A DNA stretch of 64,000 bases from Brevundimonas sp. G8 (GTDB lineage: Bacteria > Pseudomonadota > Alphaproteobacteria > Caulobacterales > Caulobacteraceae). Position 1 is the first letter of the stretch. Every line of letters starts with the position of its first letter. Location: contig NZ_LR732816.1 in the NCBI RefSeq assembly GCF_902506205.1, positions 1,807,604-1,871,603 on the forward strand, written 5' to 3'. This document shows positions 35,441 through 44,641 of the stretch, one piece after another. The position numbers and the translations under genes were made by a program. The notes beneath the pieces were generated by a model that worked only from the letters and a program-made list of their open reading frames with translations, made no database searches and had not been told where the DNA came from.

Positions 35441-37567
35441 TCAAAATCGACGGCTTGCGGTGAGGCGGACGGTTCGGCCGAGCGGGTCCTGGTCGTCGCG
35501 GCCATAGCCCGGCGCCGGGAGGCCGTTGCCTAATGTTGCATCTGGCCGGGCGTCGAACAGGTTCTCGATTTCCAGTTCGAGGCGGAGACCATCGTTTCGA
35601 CGCCGGCCGGCCTCCGTCGTTTCGGCTTGTTTCGTCTCCAGCACGGTGCTGATCTTGAGTCCGACGGTGGTCAGGGGCGACAGGGCAAGGTCTTGTGGAC
35701 CGTCCTGGCCGACGTCGCGTCGAATGCGGGCGCTGCTGCGCCAGGCGGCGTTCAGGTTCGCGCCCCAACGCCCAAATCGACCATCCATTTTCAGTGTCAG
35801 CTGATGGCGGGACACCCCGCCTCCATCTCCGGACAGCCGGTCGAACGTGGGAAGATCGTCGCGGATGATCAGGCGATCCGCGAGCCGCCAGGTATGGCTG
35901 ATGGAAACCTGGACAGAGCCTCGTCGGGGCGATCCAGGGGCGGCCCCGCCAAGGGGAATGTTGGCGGTCAGGCCGGACGAGAGGGTGTCGGAGGCGATCT
36001 CCTGCAAATTGATTGCGCGCTGATCGACGGCGAACAGACGCCCCGTCGCGTCTCTCAAAAATCGGTTCGGAAAGGCGGCCTCGGTCGCCGGCGTCAGCGC
36101 AGGCAGGGCGCCGATCGCGTCGGTCGATCGCGTGCTTTGCAGATCGACATTGCCCTGCACGCCCCAACGGCCGAACGGGCCTGCTGAGGCCCCGATCGAC
36201 GCCGACTGCGTGTCTTGCGCTCGAAGGTCTGGACTGCCGCCGGTGAGCGGCAAGATTTCCACCGCTTCGCCGGATCGAAAGTCATAAACGGTCTGCGGTG
36301 CTCCGTAGAGGGCCGGTGCGAACCGTTGATCACGCGTGGGGGCGTCCGTTGCGCGGGACCATTGCCCCGTAAATCGATATCGGCCCGACGGCGTCCAGGC
36401 GAAGCCGGCGTTGAACCCTTGGCCGTCCGCGCCTGCGGTGTCCAACCGACTCAACCGCCCGCCGAGCGTGACGAGCAGGTCGCCCCATACGCCGCCCCGC
36501 TCGCCCTGCTGGGCTGACCATATGGGAAGCGTCAGACCGGACCTCATATCGAGCGCCTGCGAAGACTGGGCTGTCTCTTGGCCCGATGCGTCGGTGTCGG
36601 TTCGCGCGTGGGAATACTGCGCGTCCACCGTCATCAGCATCGGCCCCGCCGGAAGATCGACCAGGGTCCGATCCGCCGACAGGTTCGCGACCCCTGACAG
36701 GTTGCGGGCCGTCAGGTCGGAAACGCCATTCTGCCGGCTTTCAATGGCGACGGCGTCCAGGCCCATCCGCACCGACCAGCCGTAGGCCGAACCACTGACG
36801 CCGCCACTCGCGGTCAGGATGCTCGTGGCCTGTCGCGTATCGAGCACGCTTCCCGCGACCTGCGACGAAAACCGACTGCGCTGCTCCTGCGCGCTGGCGG
36901 TCAGCGATGTCGCCCAGTCGCCGAGCGTCCCTGTCATCGACAGGTTCGCCGCGGCGGTCTGGGTCGCGGGGCGCAACGTGCCGCCTTCGCGCTCGGGATT
37001 GTCTCTGACGACGCCTGATCGTTCATCCGCTCTGAGCGACGTCGTTCGCCCCGCCTCGACGCCGAACTGCAGCGTGTCGGTTTCCTTCAGTTGAGATTGA
37101 CGGGCGTCGACCGCCAGGGTCGAGGTTCCCCCGGCCGTGGGTCGCGACGCCCGAGCCAGGCCGTCGCGACTTCTGAACTCGGGGACCAGGACGATGTTCA
37201 CGACCCTCCGGGTGGGGTCGCCTCCATAGGTCGCGCCCGCCTGTTGCGGCAGAATTTCCAAGCGAGACAAGGCGTCCGGCGGAAAGCCGAGGAAGTTCCG
37301 GGGATCGACCACCCGACGACCATTGACGATCACCAACGGCGGCTGCTGCAGGCCGAGGTTTTCGCTGATGCGATTGATGACCTGCCCGATATCGTAGGCG
37401 CCGAGGTTGTCGATCTCCTCGGTTCCCAGCTCGCGCTCGGGCGCCAGCCTGGCGGCGCCCCTCCGACCGACGACGACGACCTCGTCCAGTTGAACCGGGG
37501 CGAGGGCCTCGGCCTGAACGCTGCTGGTCAAAATAAGGGGTAGGCAAAACAGCATCTGCGCGATCAC
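35441..37567 (-). CDS. TonB-dependent receptor-like outer-membrane protein
   Basis: A 708-residue protein. Signal peptide (IAQMLFCLPLILTSSVQAEA), a TonB-box-like LDEVVVVGRR, then a plug-like domain (DIGQVINRISENLGLQQPPLVIVNGRRVVDP, RLEILPQQAGATYGGDPTRRVVNIVL) and a barrel ending ASRRF. The plug is shorter than in siderophore receptors. GTG 37567 is chosen because AGCAGG precedes it by five bases; TTG 37570 and ATG 37555 are alternatives. The ligand is unknown. A small secreted protein lies upstream in the same direction, 143 bp away and separated by a terminator. Confidence 0.82.
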   Translation of the reverse strand: MIAQMLFCLPLILTSSVQAEALAPVQLDEVVVVGRRGAARLAPERELGTEEIDNLGAYDIGQVINRISENLGLQQPPLVIVNGRRVVDPRNFLGFPPDALSRLEILPQQAGATYGGDPTRRVVNIVLVPEFRSRDGLARASRPTAGGTSTLAVDARQSQLKETDTLQFGVEAGRTTSLRADERSGVVRDNPEREGGTLRPATQTAAANLSMTGTLGDWATSLTASAQEQRSRFSSQVAGSVLDTRQATSILTASGGVSGSAYGWSVRMGLDAVAIESRQNGVSDLTARNLSGVANLSADRTLVDLPAGPMLMTVDAQYSHARTDTDASGQETAQSSQALDMRSGLTLPIWSAQQGERGGVWGDLLVTLGGRLSRLDTAGADGQGFNAGFAWTPSGRYRFTGQWSRATDAPTRDQRFAPALYGAPQTVYDFRSGEAVEILPLTGGSPDLRAQDTQSASIGASAGPFGRWGVQGNVDLQSTRSTDAIGALPALTPATEAAFPNRFLRDATGRLFAVDQRAINLQEIASDTLSSGLTANIPLGGAAPGSPRRGSVQVSISHTWRLADRLIIRDDLPTFDRLSGDGGGVSRHQLTLKMDGRFGRWGANLNAAWRSSARIRRDVGQDGPQDLALSPLTTVGLKISTVLETKQAETTEAGRRRNDGLRLELEIENLFDARPDATLGNGLPAPGYGRDDQDPLGRTVRLTASRRF

Positions 37568-37636
37568 CAAGACCTGCTGTTAGGGCCAGACCCGCGACCC
37601 TATTCGGTTTCTGCGAAGTGGCGCCAGAAACGAGAA

Positions 37637-37668
37637 CAAAAAAGGCCGGACGTCGGAGACGCCCGGCC
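37637..37668 (-). terminator. Rho-independent terminator after the small secreted protein gene
   Basis: Read on the minus strand: GGCCGGGCGTC...GACGTCCGGCC stem followed by TTTTTT. It lies 43 bp after the stop of the small secreted protein gene and separates it from the TonB receptor-like gene. Confidence 0.85.
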
Positions 37669-37710
37669 GAGGTTTTTCAGGTTTCAGAGAGGTCCAGACT
37701 CGTGCCGGGA

Positions 37711-38190
37711 CTAGAGGATTTGCAGGCCGGGGATACGGATGGAGCCGCGCACGATCGTGCAGTTCCGGCCTGTCGGATTGATGGGCGGCAGCGCATTGTT
37801 GTTGAAGGTGGCCGTGTTGGTCGCGTTGTTCCAGGCGACGACGACTGTCCCGTAGCACGGATCATTGGCGACAGTGTTCGCGCCAATGGTCAGGGCGATG
37901 GAAGTGGTCGATCCCGGTACGACGGCTGCGCCCCAAGCACCTGTCGGCGCCACCGCCAGGCATGTGATGCTGCCGGGCGTGATGCTGCGGGTTGGGATGG
38001 GCGCGCTGGTCGCGCTGAGGGGGCTGGCCGTAACTGATACATTACAGGTTGCAGAAACGGTCTGCGAAAGCGTCACTGAACCCGATCCCGACACGCTGCC
38101 CGAGCTAGGCGAAAACGATTGCGCGAAGGATGGCGAAGCCATGGCGACCGTCGCGAAGGCTGCGGCGGCGAAGGAAAGTGTCTTGATCAT
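37711..38190 (-). CDS. Small secreted protein, PraB-like
   Basis: A 159-residue secreted protein: signal peptide of about 23 residues (ending SFA-Q), then a Ser/Thr/Gly/Ala-rich beta-type sequence with four cysteines (TCNVS, ITCLAV, DPCYGT, NCTIV), probably forming two disulphides. The SPSSGSVSGSGSVTL...TCNVSVT pattern is reminiscent of PraB-type surface proteins, but I cannot confirm this. A LacI-like palindrome lies 71 bp upstream. Confidence 0.65.
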   Translation of the reverse strand: MIKTLSFAAAAFATVAMASPSFAQSFSPSSGSVSGSGSVTLSQTVSATCNVSVTASPLSATSAPIPTRSITPGSITCLAVAPTGAWGAAVVPGSTTSIALTIGANTVANDPCYGTVVVAWNNATNTATFNNNALPPINPTGRNCTIVRGSIRIPGLQIL

Positions 38191-38260
38191 GATAGTCCTC
38201 CCTAGTGCGGGCCGTGGTCGGCCCTGTGAAATTTGGACTGTCCCAATGTTTGGACGCCTA

Positions 38261-38276
38261 TTAACAGCGCCGTCAA
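38261..38276. promoter_or_regulatory. Candidate LacI-type operator before the small secreted protein gene
   Basis: TTAACAGCGCCGTCAA differs at two of sixteen positions from the perfect palindrome at 48859-48874. It lies 71 bp upstream of the start of the small secreted protein gene. Whether the LacI protein of this window binds it is inference. Confidence 0.4.
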
Positions 38277-38337
38277 CACTGATGAGTCAAGAAAAAATTG
38301 TTATTTTTCAGTATGATAAACCTGGCATGGCACGAAA

Positions 38338-38360
38338 CCCCGACCGCAGTGGCGGTCGGG
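38338..38360 (-). terminator. Hairpin downstream of the large TonB receptor
   Basis: CCCGACCGC/GCGGTCGGG stem with a four-base loop, 39 bp after the receptor stop on the minus strand. Only a short T-rich segment follows, so termination strength is uncertain. Confidence 0.5.
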
Positions 38361-38398
38361 TAAAACAATCGTTGGCGCACCGACGGGCGTTAGCGCCG

Positions 38399-41374
38399 TC
38401 AGAAGCTCTTGGTCAGACGCACGGCGATCAGCCGTGGATCCAGGGTGAAGACGTTGGTGGTCAGTCCCGTGTCATCGGAGTTGGTGAAGGCGTCGACAAT
38501 CGGCGCGTCGTCCAAGATATTCTTGACATAGGCCTGAAGGGTGAGGCCGCGCCGTTCATCCTTGACCGAGACTGACAGGTTAAGGTTGTCCCACCCTTCC
38601 AGCCGGTCGTATTCGGTGTTGTAAACGCGGAAGAAGCTCTCACCTTGGCGATAATAGTCACCGCGTACAGTCACATCCCAGTTGCCAAGGAACCAAGTGT
38701 ATTGAGCCCCGATATTGGCGGTCCAGTTAGGCGAGTTGGGCAGTTCGTTGCCGCCTAGATCCGCCTCAAATCCGCGCCCGGCATTCGGAGCTTCCGTCAG
38801 GGGATTGTAGGTGAAGCCATAGAGAGCCCAGAATGGAAGGCTGGAATTAAGCTCGGGGTTGAAGGTGCCAAATCGCGATGAGCCGCCACACAAGGCACTG
38901 ATCGCAAGGTTCGCAAACTCCGGCCCAAACGGGCTGTCCAGAATTCGTTCGACGTATTCAGTAGGCGCGACACAGTTCGATGGCACTTGAATCCATGGTC
39001 GAAGCACAGTCCAGTCCGGGTTGCCCTGCGTCCGGTCCATGACGTTGATGGACCCTTCACCATCGGCGATACGCGTGTTCAGATATCCGAAATTGCCATC
39101 GATCTGAAAGTTGGGAGTAGGCTTGTAAACAGCTTCCAACTCTACGCCCCAGATGGTGGCGTCAAAGTTCTCGTTCAGGGAAATGCGGTCAACGATCTGG
39201 GATACCTGATAGTCTTTGTAGTCGTAGTAGAAGGCGGTGGTGTTCAGCCGAAGCGCCCCATCCAAGAGCGTGTTCTTGGTGCCGATCTCGATGGCGTTCA
39301 CATACTCGGGTTCGAATGTGCTGGCCAAGGGCAGGTATTCGACAATGCCAGGCTTCAGATCCAAGCGCGGCGGATTGGTCCCGCCTCCCTTGTAGCCACG
39401 CGATAACGAGGCATACACCAACGTGTCGTTGGTGAAGGATAGGTCCGGAGTCCAATCCAGGACCAGGCGCCCCGTGACTGCTTCCCACTGCTGTTCTATA
39501 TCTGGAAGGGCGTAGTATCCACGACGTACAAAGCCGCCGGTTGAACTACCGGGGGTGCCGTCCCGGTCTGCTCCCAGTAGCAACTGGCTTGGATAGGGCG
39601 TTGTGACCTTACGGTCCTCTGTATAACGAAAGCCGGTAGTCAGACGCAGATTAGGCTTCAGGTCCCAGTATCCTTCACCAAACACCGCCCAGGAGCGGGT
39701 ATGAATGACGTTCTTACTGCGAAAATAGTTATGCCCATCTCCGTTGATATCGCTCAAACGATTGGGGTCGACGTAAACACATTCTAGATCGCGATTTTCT
39801 TCACAAAGCTCGCTATTTCTTCCTGTAAAATCACTAAGGTCCTGATTATAAAAATATTCCGCGATAAGAGAAAACGTGTTGTTGAATACGTAGTAATCGT
39901 CTTGAGATTTGAAATCTAAATAGTTCGCACCAAGGCTGAAGTTGAACTTACCATCCATTTCGGACTGAAGTCGAAATTCTTGATACCATTGACGGTTATC
40001 TGACTGGCTGATGTCGGCCGAAAGTATGCGGTCTGAGGGACCGAGTTGCGGGTCGTTGTATATTCCGCCAGGCGTCGCTTTGGACGGTAGTGGATCGCCG
40101 AAAAAGTCGAGTGCCTTGCTGCTGTCCGAAAAAGCTGGGTTTGAGACGTATCGCGCATAATCCTGAGACGCGTAATAATCGTCCTTGGCATAGGCCGTCT
40201 GAGAATACAGCGTCAGCATATCGGTCAGATCAAATTCAAGATTGACCTGAAAGATGTCGTTCTTCGCGCGAAACACCGGATCGAAGTTGGTCGCGATTTC
40301 TCGCAGATTGCGTGACTGGACGACGCCTTCATAGGGGTCGGCGCCCAAGGGGATCAGGAAGGTTAGCTGCCCGTTGCTGTCCTGACCGATATCGACGGAG
40401 GTAGACAGAAATCGGATAGGCCCAAAGGATCCACCGTTCGGTGTGCCATAGGCGGCGTCTGCATACAGTGAGCCAGGCAGGCAACCCTGACTGAGTTGAT
40501 CCTGGTTATAGGGTTGAACCACCGCTACCGATCCGACCTGCGTCAAACCAGGATCGCGTGTGCACAGCTGTTTTCCGGTGCGCGAGCGGTTGTCGTCTTC
40601 CTCGAAATGTTCCCAGATCGCATTGGCGCGGAACCGGGCGGTCGGCTCCCAGCGGGCCGACAGGCGGGTGGTGAACAGGTCGCGGTCGTTGACGTGGGTG
40701 TCGTTGAAGCTGTTGTAGTCGAAGCCGTCCCGCTTGGTGGCGGCGAAGGCGCCGCGCACGGCGAAGGTGTCGCCCAACGGGATGTTGACCATGGCCTGGG
40801 CGCGCTTGGTGTCGTAGTTGCCGAGTTCGCCGGTCACGAATGCTTCGGACTCGAAGCGCGGCAGTTCAGGGAACATGTTCACCACGCCGCCGGTGGCGTT
40901 GCGGCCATAAAGGGTGCCTTGCGGACCGCGAAGCACCTCGACCCGCGCGACATCCAGATACTCCTGCTCGAACAGCCGGTTTCGGATCAGGGGGGTGTTG
41001 TTGAAGCTGACGGCGACCGCCGGATCGCTGGAGGCGGAGACGGCCTTGGTGCCGACGCCCCGGATCGAAAAGTTGTACATGCTGAAGTTGGACTTGGAGA
41101 AGGTGACGTTCGGCACGGCGCGCAGCAGTTCCGAACCCCCTTCGATCCGCAGGGACTCCAGCGTTTCAGACGACAGCGCCGTGACCGCGATCGGCACGTC
41201 CTGGATCGACTGTTCGCGCTTTTGCGCCGTGACGATGATGTCGTCCACGACCGCAGGCGAAGGCTGGGTCTGACCCGCTGCAGTCTGCGCCAAGGCGGAT
41301 CCCGAGGTGATCAGGAGGGCCGCTGTCGATACGGAGATTGCCAGACGCGCGCGAATACGGGCCGTTGAAGCCAT
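38399..41374 (-). CDS. TonB-dependent receptor
   Basis: A 991-residue outer-membrane receptor. ATG 41374 is preceded by GGGAGG. Signal peptide ends SGSALA-Q, then the TonB box DDIIVTAQKREQS, a plug (VPIAVTALSSETLESLRIEGGSELLRAVPNVTFSKSN, FSIRGVGTKAVSASSDPAVAV, VEVLRGPQGTLYGRNATGGVVN) and a large barrel ending LTKSF. It belongs to the large sphingomonad/caulobacter receptor group for carbohydrates, aromatics or steroids, not siderophores. Bases about 39650-40300 are clearly AT-richer than the 5' part (40600-41374), hinting at mosaic origin. It is divergent from the FAD dehydrogenase, with a palindrome between. Confidence 0.9.
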   Translation of the reverse strand: MASTARIRARLAISVSTAALLITSGSALAQTAAGQTQPSPAVVDDIIVTAQKREQSIQDVPIAVTALSSETLESLRIEGGSELLRAVPNVTFSKSNFSMYNFSIRGVGTKAVSASSDPAVAVSFNNTPLIRNRLFEQEYLDVARVEVLRGPQGTLYGRNATGGVVNMFPELPRFESEAFVTGELGNYDTKRAQAMVNIPLGDTFAVRGAFAATKRDGFDYNSFNDTHVNDRDLFTTRLSARWEPTARFRANAIWEHFEEDDNRSRTGKQLCTRDPGLTQVGSVAVVQPYNQDQLSQGCLPGSLYADAAYGTPNGGSFGPIRFLSTSVDIGQDSNGQLTFLIPLGADPYEGVVQSRNLREIATNFDPVFRAKNDIFQVNLEFDLTDMLTLYSQTAYAKDDYYASQDYARYVSNPAFSDSSKALDFFGDPLPSKATPGGIYNDPQLGPSDRILSADISQSDNRQWYQEFRLQSEMDGKFNFSLGANYLDFKSQDDYYVFNNTFSLIAEYFYNQDLSDFTGRNSELCEENRDLECVYVDPNRLSDINGDGHNYFRSKNVIHTRSWAVFGEGYWDLKPNLRLTTGFRYTEDRKVTTPYPSQLLLGADRDGTPGSSTGGFVRRGYYALPDIEQQWEAVTGRLVLDWTPDLSFTNDTLVYASLSRGYKGGGTNPPRLDLKPGIVEYLPLASTFEPEYVNAIEIGTKNTLLDGALRLNTTAFYYDYKDYQVSQIVDRISLNENFDATIWGVELEAVYKPTPNFQIDGNFGYLNTRIADGEGSINVMDRTQGNPDWTVLRPWIQVPSNCVAPTEYVERILDSPFGPEFANLAISALCGGSSRFGTFNPELNSSLPFWALYGFTYNPLTEAPNAGRGFEADLGGNELPNSPNWTANIGAQYTWFLGNWDVTVRGDYYRQGESFFRVYNTEYDRLEGWDNLNLSVSVKDERRGLTLQAYVKNILDDAPIVDAFTNSDDTGLTTNVFTLDPRLIAVRLTKSF

Positions 41375-41500
41375 GAAGTCCTCCCGAAGCGCGCCGGCTT
41401 TATCAGGGGCGCGTAATGTGCGTTTCCTCCCGCCTGTATTTTCCGCTCGGCGGGGCGGGGCCACCGGCGGTTGTCGTCAACTTCGCACTACTCACCGCCA

Positions 41501-41518
41501 TGTCAATACCTATTGACA
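41501..41518. promoter_or_regulatory. Perfect palindrome between TonB receptor and FAD dehydrogenase
   Basis: TGTCAATA-CC-TATTGACA, an 18-bp inverted repeat in the 229-bp divergent intergenic region. Its right half overlaps a LacI-like half site TTGACAGCGATGTTGG (41513-41528). The TetR gene's start codon region carries one TGTCAATA half (44643-44650), so TetR is a candidate binder. Inference. Confidence 0.5.
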
Positions 41519-41603
41519 GCGATGTTGGTTGACGGTCATCCGAAAGCGGGCCGGATTGTCGGTGTCGGCGGCGTGAAGCTTGGCGCCACAAAGGGGGAGC
41601 GGG

Positions 41604-43280
41604 ATGGACTTTGACGCCGTAATCGTTGGGTCGGGGCTGGCCGGTCTGGTGGCCGCGAACGAGTTGGTCCAGGCCGGACGTCGGGTGGCGCTGGTGGACC
41701 AGGAAAACGCCGCGAACCTGGGTGGTCAGGCCTATTGGTCGTTCGGCGGACTGTTCCTGGTCGACAGCCCCGAACAACGTCGCTTGGGCGTGCGCGACGG
41801 ATTCGATCTGGCCTGGTCGGACTGGCGGGGCAGCGCAGGTTGGGACCGTCTGGACGGCGCGCTGGCGCAGGACGAATGGGCGACGCGTTGGGGCCGCGCC
41901 TATGTCGAGTTCGCAGCGGGCGAGAAACGCAGCTGGCTACGACGTCACGGCATTCGACTGACGCCGATGGTCGGCTGGGCCGAGCGGGGCGACGGCCGCG
42001 CCGACGGTCACGGCAACTCCGTGCCGCGATTCCATGTGGCGTGGGGAACGGGAACGGGCGTGAGCGGCCCCTTCGCAGCCCGTGCAATAGAGGCGGAGAA
42101 GCGCGGCGCGCTGTCGTTTCACCCGCGCTGTCGTGTCGACGAGCTGATCGTTGAGGCCGGGCGCGTCACAGGTATTTCAGGCGTCAAGCTGGCATCGGAC
42201 GATGCGCCGCGTGGAGCGCCGTCCAACCGCGACGTGACGGGGTCCTTCACCCTGCGGGCCCCCGCCGTTCTGATCGCCACCGGGGGCATCGGCGGCGACC
42301 ATGACAAGGTGCGACGTCTCTGGCCGGCCCGTTTGGGAACGGCGCCGCGCGAGATGATCACCGGCGTGCCCGCCTATGTCGACGGGCGGGGGCTGGACAT
42401 CGCTGAGGCGGCCGGCGCGCGCCTCGTGAACCGGGACCGTATGTGGCACTACGTCGAGGGCATCCAGAACTGGAACCCCATCTGGTCCAGGCATGGCGTA
42501 CGAATATTGCCGGGACCGTCGTCGCTCTGGCTCGACGCTTTGGGGCGGCGTCTGCCGTTTCCTGCCTTGCCGGGTTACGACACCCTGTCGACCCTGCGCC
42601 ATCTGCGCACTACCCCGGATCTGGCGGCGCACGACCATTCCTGGTTCGTGCTGACCCAGGCGATCATCGAAAAGGAGTTCGCTCTGTCGGGCTCCGAGCA
42701 GAACGGCGACATCACTTCCGGCGAGTGGCTGCGAGTGCTCAAGACCCGACTAGGCAAGGGCGCATCCCCTGAAGTCGAAGCCTTCAAGACGCAAGGCGCG
42801 GATTTCGTGATTGCGAAGGATGTCGATACGCTGGTCGCGAAGATGAACGCCCTGACGGCGACGCCCCTTCTGGACGCGGCGGCGGTGCTTTCCATCATTG
42901 AGGCGCGCGACGCCCAGATCCAAAATCCCTATGCCAAGGACGTTCAGGTTCAGGGCATTCACAATGCTCGTCGCTATCTCGGCGATCGACTGGCGCGAGT
43001 CGCCAAGCCCCATCGCCTGCTTGATCCGGCGGCCGGCCCGCTGATCGCCGTCAAGCTTCATGTCCTCACGCGCAAGAGTCTCGGCGGCATTCAGACCGAT
43101 CTGAGCAGTCGAGTTCTGAAAGCCGATGGATCGGTTCTCGAAGGTCTCTACGCCGCTGGCGAGGCCGCCGGGTTCGGGGGCGGCGGGGCCCACGGCTATA
43201 ACGCCCTGGAGGGCAGCTTCCTGGGGAGCTGCATTTTCACAGGCCGTGCCGCTGGTCGCGCCATGAGCGACCTGGGCTGA
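41604..43280 (+). CDS. FAD-binding dehydrogenase (flavocytochrome/KstD-like)
   Basis: A 558-residue flavoprotein. The N-terminal dinucleotide motif is DAVIVGSGLAGLVAANELVQAGRRVALVDQE; AAVLIATGGIGGD-type and C-terminal LYAAGEAAGFGGGGAHGYNALEGSFLG motifs close the FAD fold. It belongs to the fumarate-reductase/3-ketosteroid-dehydrogenase flavoprotein superfamily, in the soluble FAD-binding dehydrogenase branch that lacks a signal peptide. The substrate cannot be told from sequence. ATG 41604 has GGGGGAG upstream. Divergence from a TonB receptor suggests joint use of one imported compound. Confidence 0.85.
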   Translation: MDFDAVIVGSGLAGLVAANELVQAGRRVALVDQENAANLGGQAYWSFGGLFLVDSPEQRRLGVRDGFDLAWSDWRGSAGWDRLDGALAQDEWATRWGRAYVEFAAGEKRSWLRRHGIRLTPMVGWAERGDGRADGHGNSVPRFHVAWGTGTGVSGPFAARAIEAEKRGALSFHPRCRVDELIVEAGRVTGISGVKLASDDAPRGAPSNRDVTGSFTLRAPAVLIATGGIGGDHDKVRRLWPARLGTAPREMITGVPAYVDGRGLDIAEAAGARLVNRDRMWHYVEGIQNWNPIWSRHGVRILPGPSSLWLDALGRRLPFPALPGYDTLSTLRHLRTTPDLAAHDHSWFVLTQAIIEKEFALSGSEQNGDITSGEWLRVLKTRLGKGASPEVEAFKTQGADFVIAKDVDTLVAKMNALTATPLLDAAAVLSIIEARDAQIQNPYAKDVQVQGIHNARRYLGDRLARVAKPHRLLDPAAGPLIAVKLHVLTRKSLGGIQTDLSSRVLKADGSVLEGLYAAGEAAGFGGGGAHGYNALEGSFLGSCIFTGRAAGRAMSDLG

Positions 43281-43369
43281 GGACCGACCCCAGATCGCGC
43301 TGCTGGCGACGGTCTATGCTGCAATCCTCTTCCCCATGGCCGCGCCGTTCGGTTTTTGGATCCGGCGGA

Positions 43370-43795
43370 CTAGTTGATCCGGGTCCAGGTCTGGGTGCGA
43401 CACAGCAGGGGCGCGATACAGCCCCGCACGGACAACCGATCACGCTCGACCAGCGTCAGGGTTCCCCGAGCGGCGCGTTGGCCGCTGTCTGGATCGTAAA
43501 GCGGCCCGCCGTTCCAGGCGGTAGGACCGCCCGTGAACCCGTCCAAGACCCTTACGCCTCTTAGAGGGCGCTCACGCAGGTTCGGATCGCGATTGCGCAC
43601 GTCCTTCTGGTCCGGGTTGCGCCGAAGCGGCGCGGCATCGACGACCCGACCGCACAATGCGGATCCGCAGGCGTGGATTTCGACGACCCCGCTCTGGGCG
43701 GCGGTGCGCCATTTGCCGATCAGAAGCCCATCCTGAGCCGTCGCCGACCCCGTGAGGACGAGGCCGGTGATCAGGGCGGCGGCGGCCCGAAACAT
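43370..43795 (-). CDS. DUF2147 domain secreted protein
   Basis: A 141-residue secreted protein: signal peptide about 21 residues (ending GSATA-QD), then the DUF2147 pattern LIGKWRTAAQSGVVEIHACGSALCGRVVDA, a segment GVRVLDGFTGGPTAWNGGPLYDPDSGQRAARGTLTLVERDRLSVRGCI and the final QTWTRI. The family is lipocalin-like with unknown ligand. The ATG overlaps the stop of the Coq4-like gene (TGATG at 43797), so the two form an operon. Confidence 0.87.
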   Translation of the reverse strand: MFRAAAALITGLVLTGSATAQDGLLIGKWRTAAQSGVVEIHACGSALCGRVVDAAPLRRNPDQKDVRNRDPNLRERPLRGVRVLDGFTGGPTAWNGGPLYDPDSGQRAARGTLTLVERDRLSVRGCIAPLLCRTQTWTRIN

Positions 43796-44580
43796 CAACT
43801 GGAGACCAATAGGCTGTTGCGCAGCTCGACCGGGATTTGGTCGTAAAGCGTGGGTCCGGCCAAGCCCAGGCGCGCACGGGCCTGATCCAGAGGCTCAGCC
43901 ATCAGAGCCTCATAATCCAGCCCCGGCAGCCAGGCGGCGCGGCGCCCACGACGCCAGGCCTGCAGGATGGCGCGTGCGCAGGGATGGCCCGTCCGAGCCC
44001 GCGCAGCTTCCACCGCGACACCGGCGGCGATCAGGCCGAAGCCGGCGCTTCGGGTCTGCGGCAGCGAGAAGGCGACCACACAGGCTTCGCCCAGCGCGTC
44101 GGTGCGATAGCCGGCGAGGATGTGCCAAAGGTCGTGGACATCGCGTAGACGGCGTGCATACCAGGCATAGGGATGGGCGGCCTCGATCTCGCTGTCTGCG
44201 ACCTTCTGGCTTTCGCTCGCCAGGCCGTAGGCCGATAGATTGCGCTCGTCGATGAAGTCCAGATAGGCGCGACCCACGGAGTTCTGAGGCAGGGATTCCA
44301 GCCATGGCCGGTCGTGAAGGCGATCCGCTAGTTCGATCATCTTGAAGGCTTGTCGCGACCCTTCGGTCTGTTCCAGCATCTTGTGATAGCCGCGCCTGAC
44401 CGAACTGCCGGCCAAGGCGTTCATGATCTCGAACACCTGGGTCGTGTCTTCCTTGTTGGCGATCAGTCGTCGCAAGGCGCGCAAGGCCCTCAGCGGCTGA
44501 ACACGCCGAGGCTGAAGCCGACCGGCGGCGCGGGCGGGCGCTCGAAATGCTCCGTCATCGATCAATAGGTCCGCTGTCAC
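43795..44580 (-). CDS. Coq4 family protein
   Basis: A 261-residue protein starting at GTG 44580 behind GGAGAGAG. It contains the Coq4 signature RDVHDLWHILAGYRTDALGE, a His/Asp/Glu metal-site motif, followed by FSLPQTRSAGFGLIAAG. Coq4 is needed for ubiquinone synthesis in eukaryotes, recently linked to C1 oxidative decarboxylation of the quinone head group. The gene is not beside other ubi genes, so a role on another aromatic or isoprenoid substrate is possible. Divergent from a TetR regulator. Confidence 0.85.
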   Translation of the reverse strand: MTADLLIDDGAFRAPARAAGRLQPRRVQPLRALRALRRLIANKEDTTQVFEIMNALAGSSVRRGYHKMLEQTEGSRQAFKMIELADRLHDRPWLESLPQNSVGRAYLDFIDERNLSAYGLASESQKVADSEIEAAHPYAWYARRLRDVHDLWHILAGYRTDALGEACVVAFSLPQTRSAGFGLIAAGVAVEAARARTGHPCARAILQAWRRGRRAAWLPGLDYEALMAEPLDQARARLGLAGPTLYDQIPVELRNSLLVSS

Positions 44581-44619
44581 TTGCTCTCTCCGGCCGCTGC
44601 GCTTAACCAATCTGCTATC

Positions 44620-44631
44620 TACATGGATGTA
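44620..44631. promoter_or_regulatory. Candidate TetR operator
   Basis: Palindrome TACAT-GG-ATGTA in the 61-bp gap between the divergent Coq4-like and TetR genes. The position is typical for autoregulation. No binding evidence. Confidence 0.45.
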
Positions 44632-44641
44632 ACTAACAACA

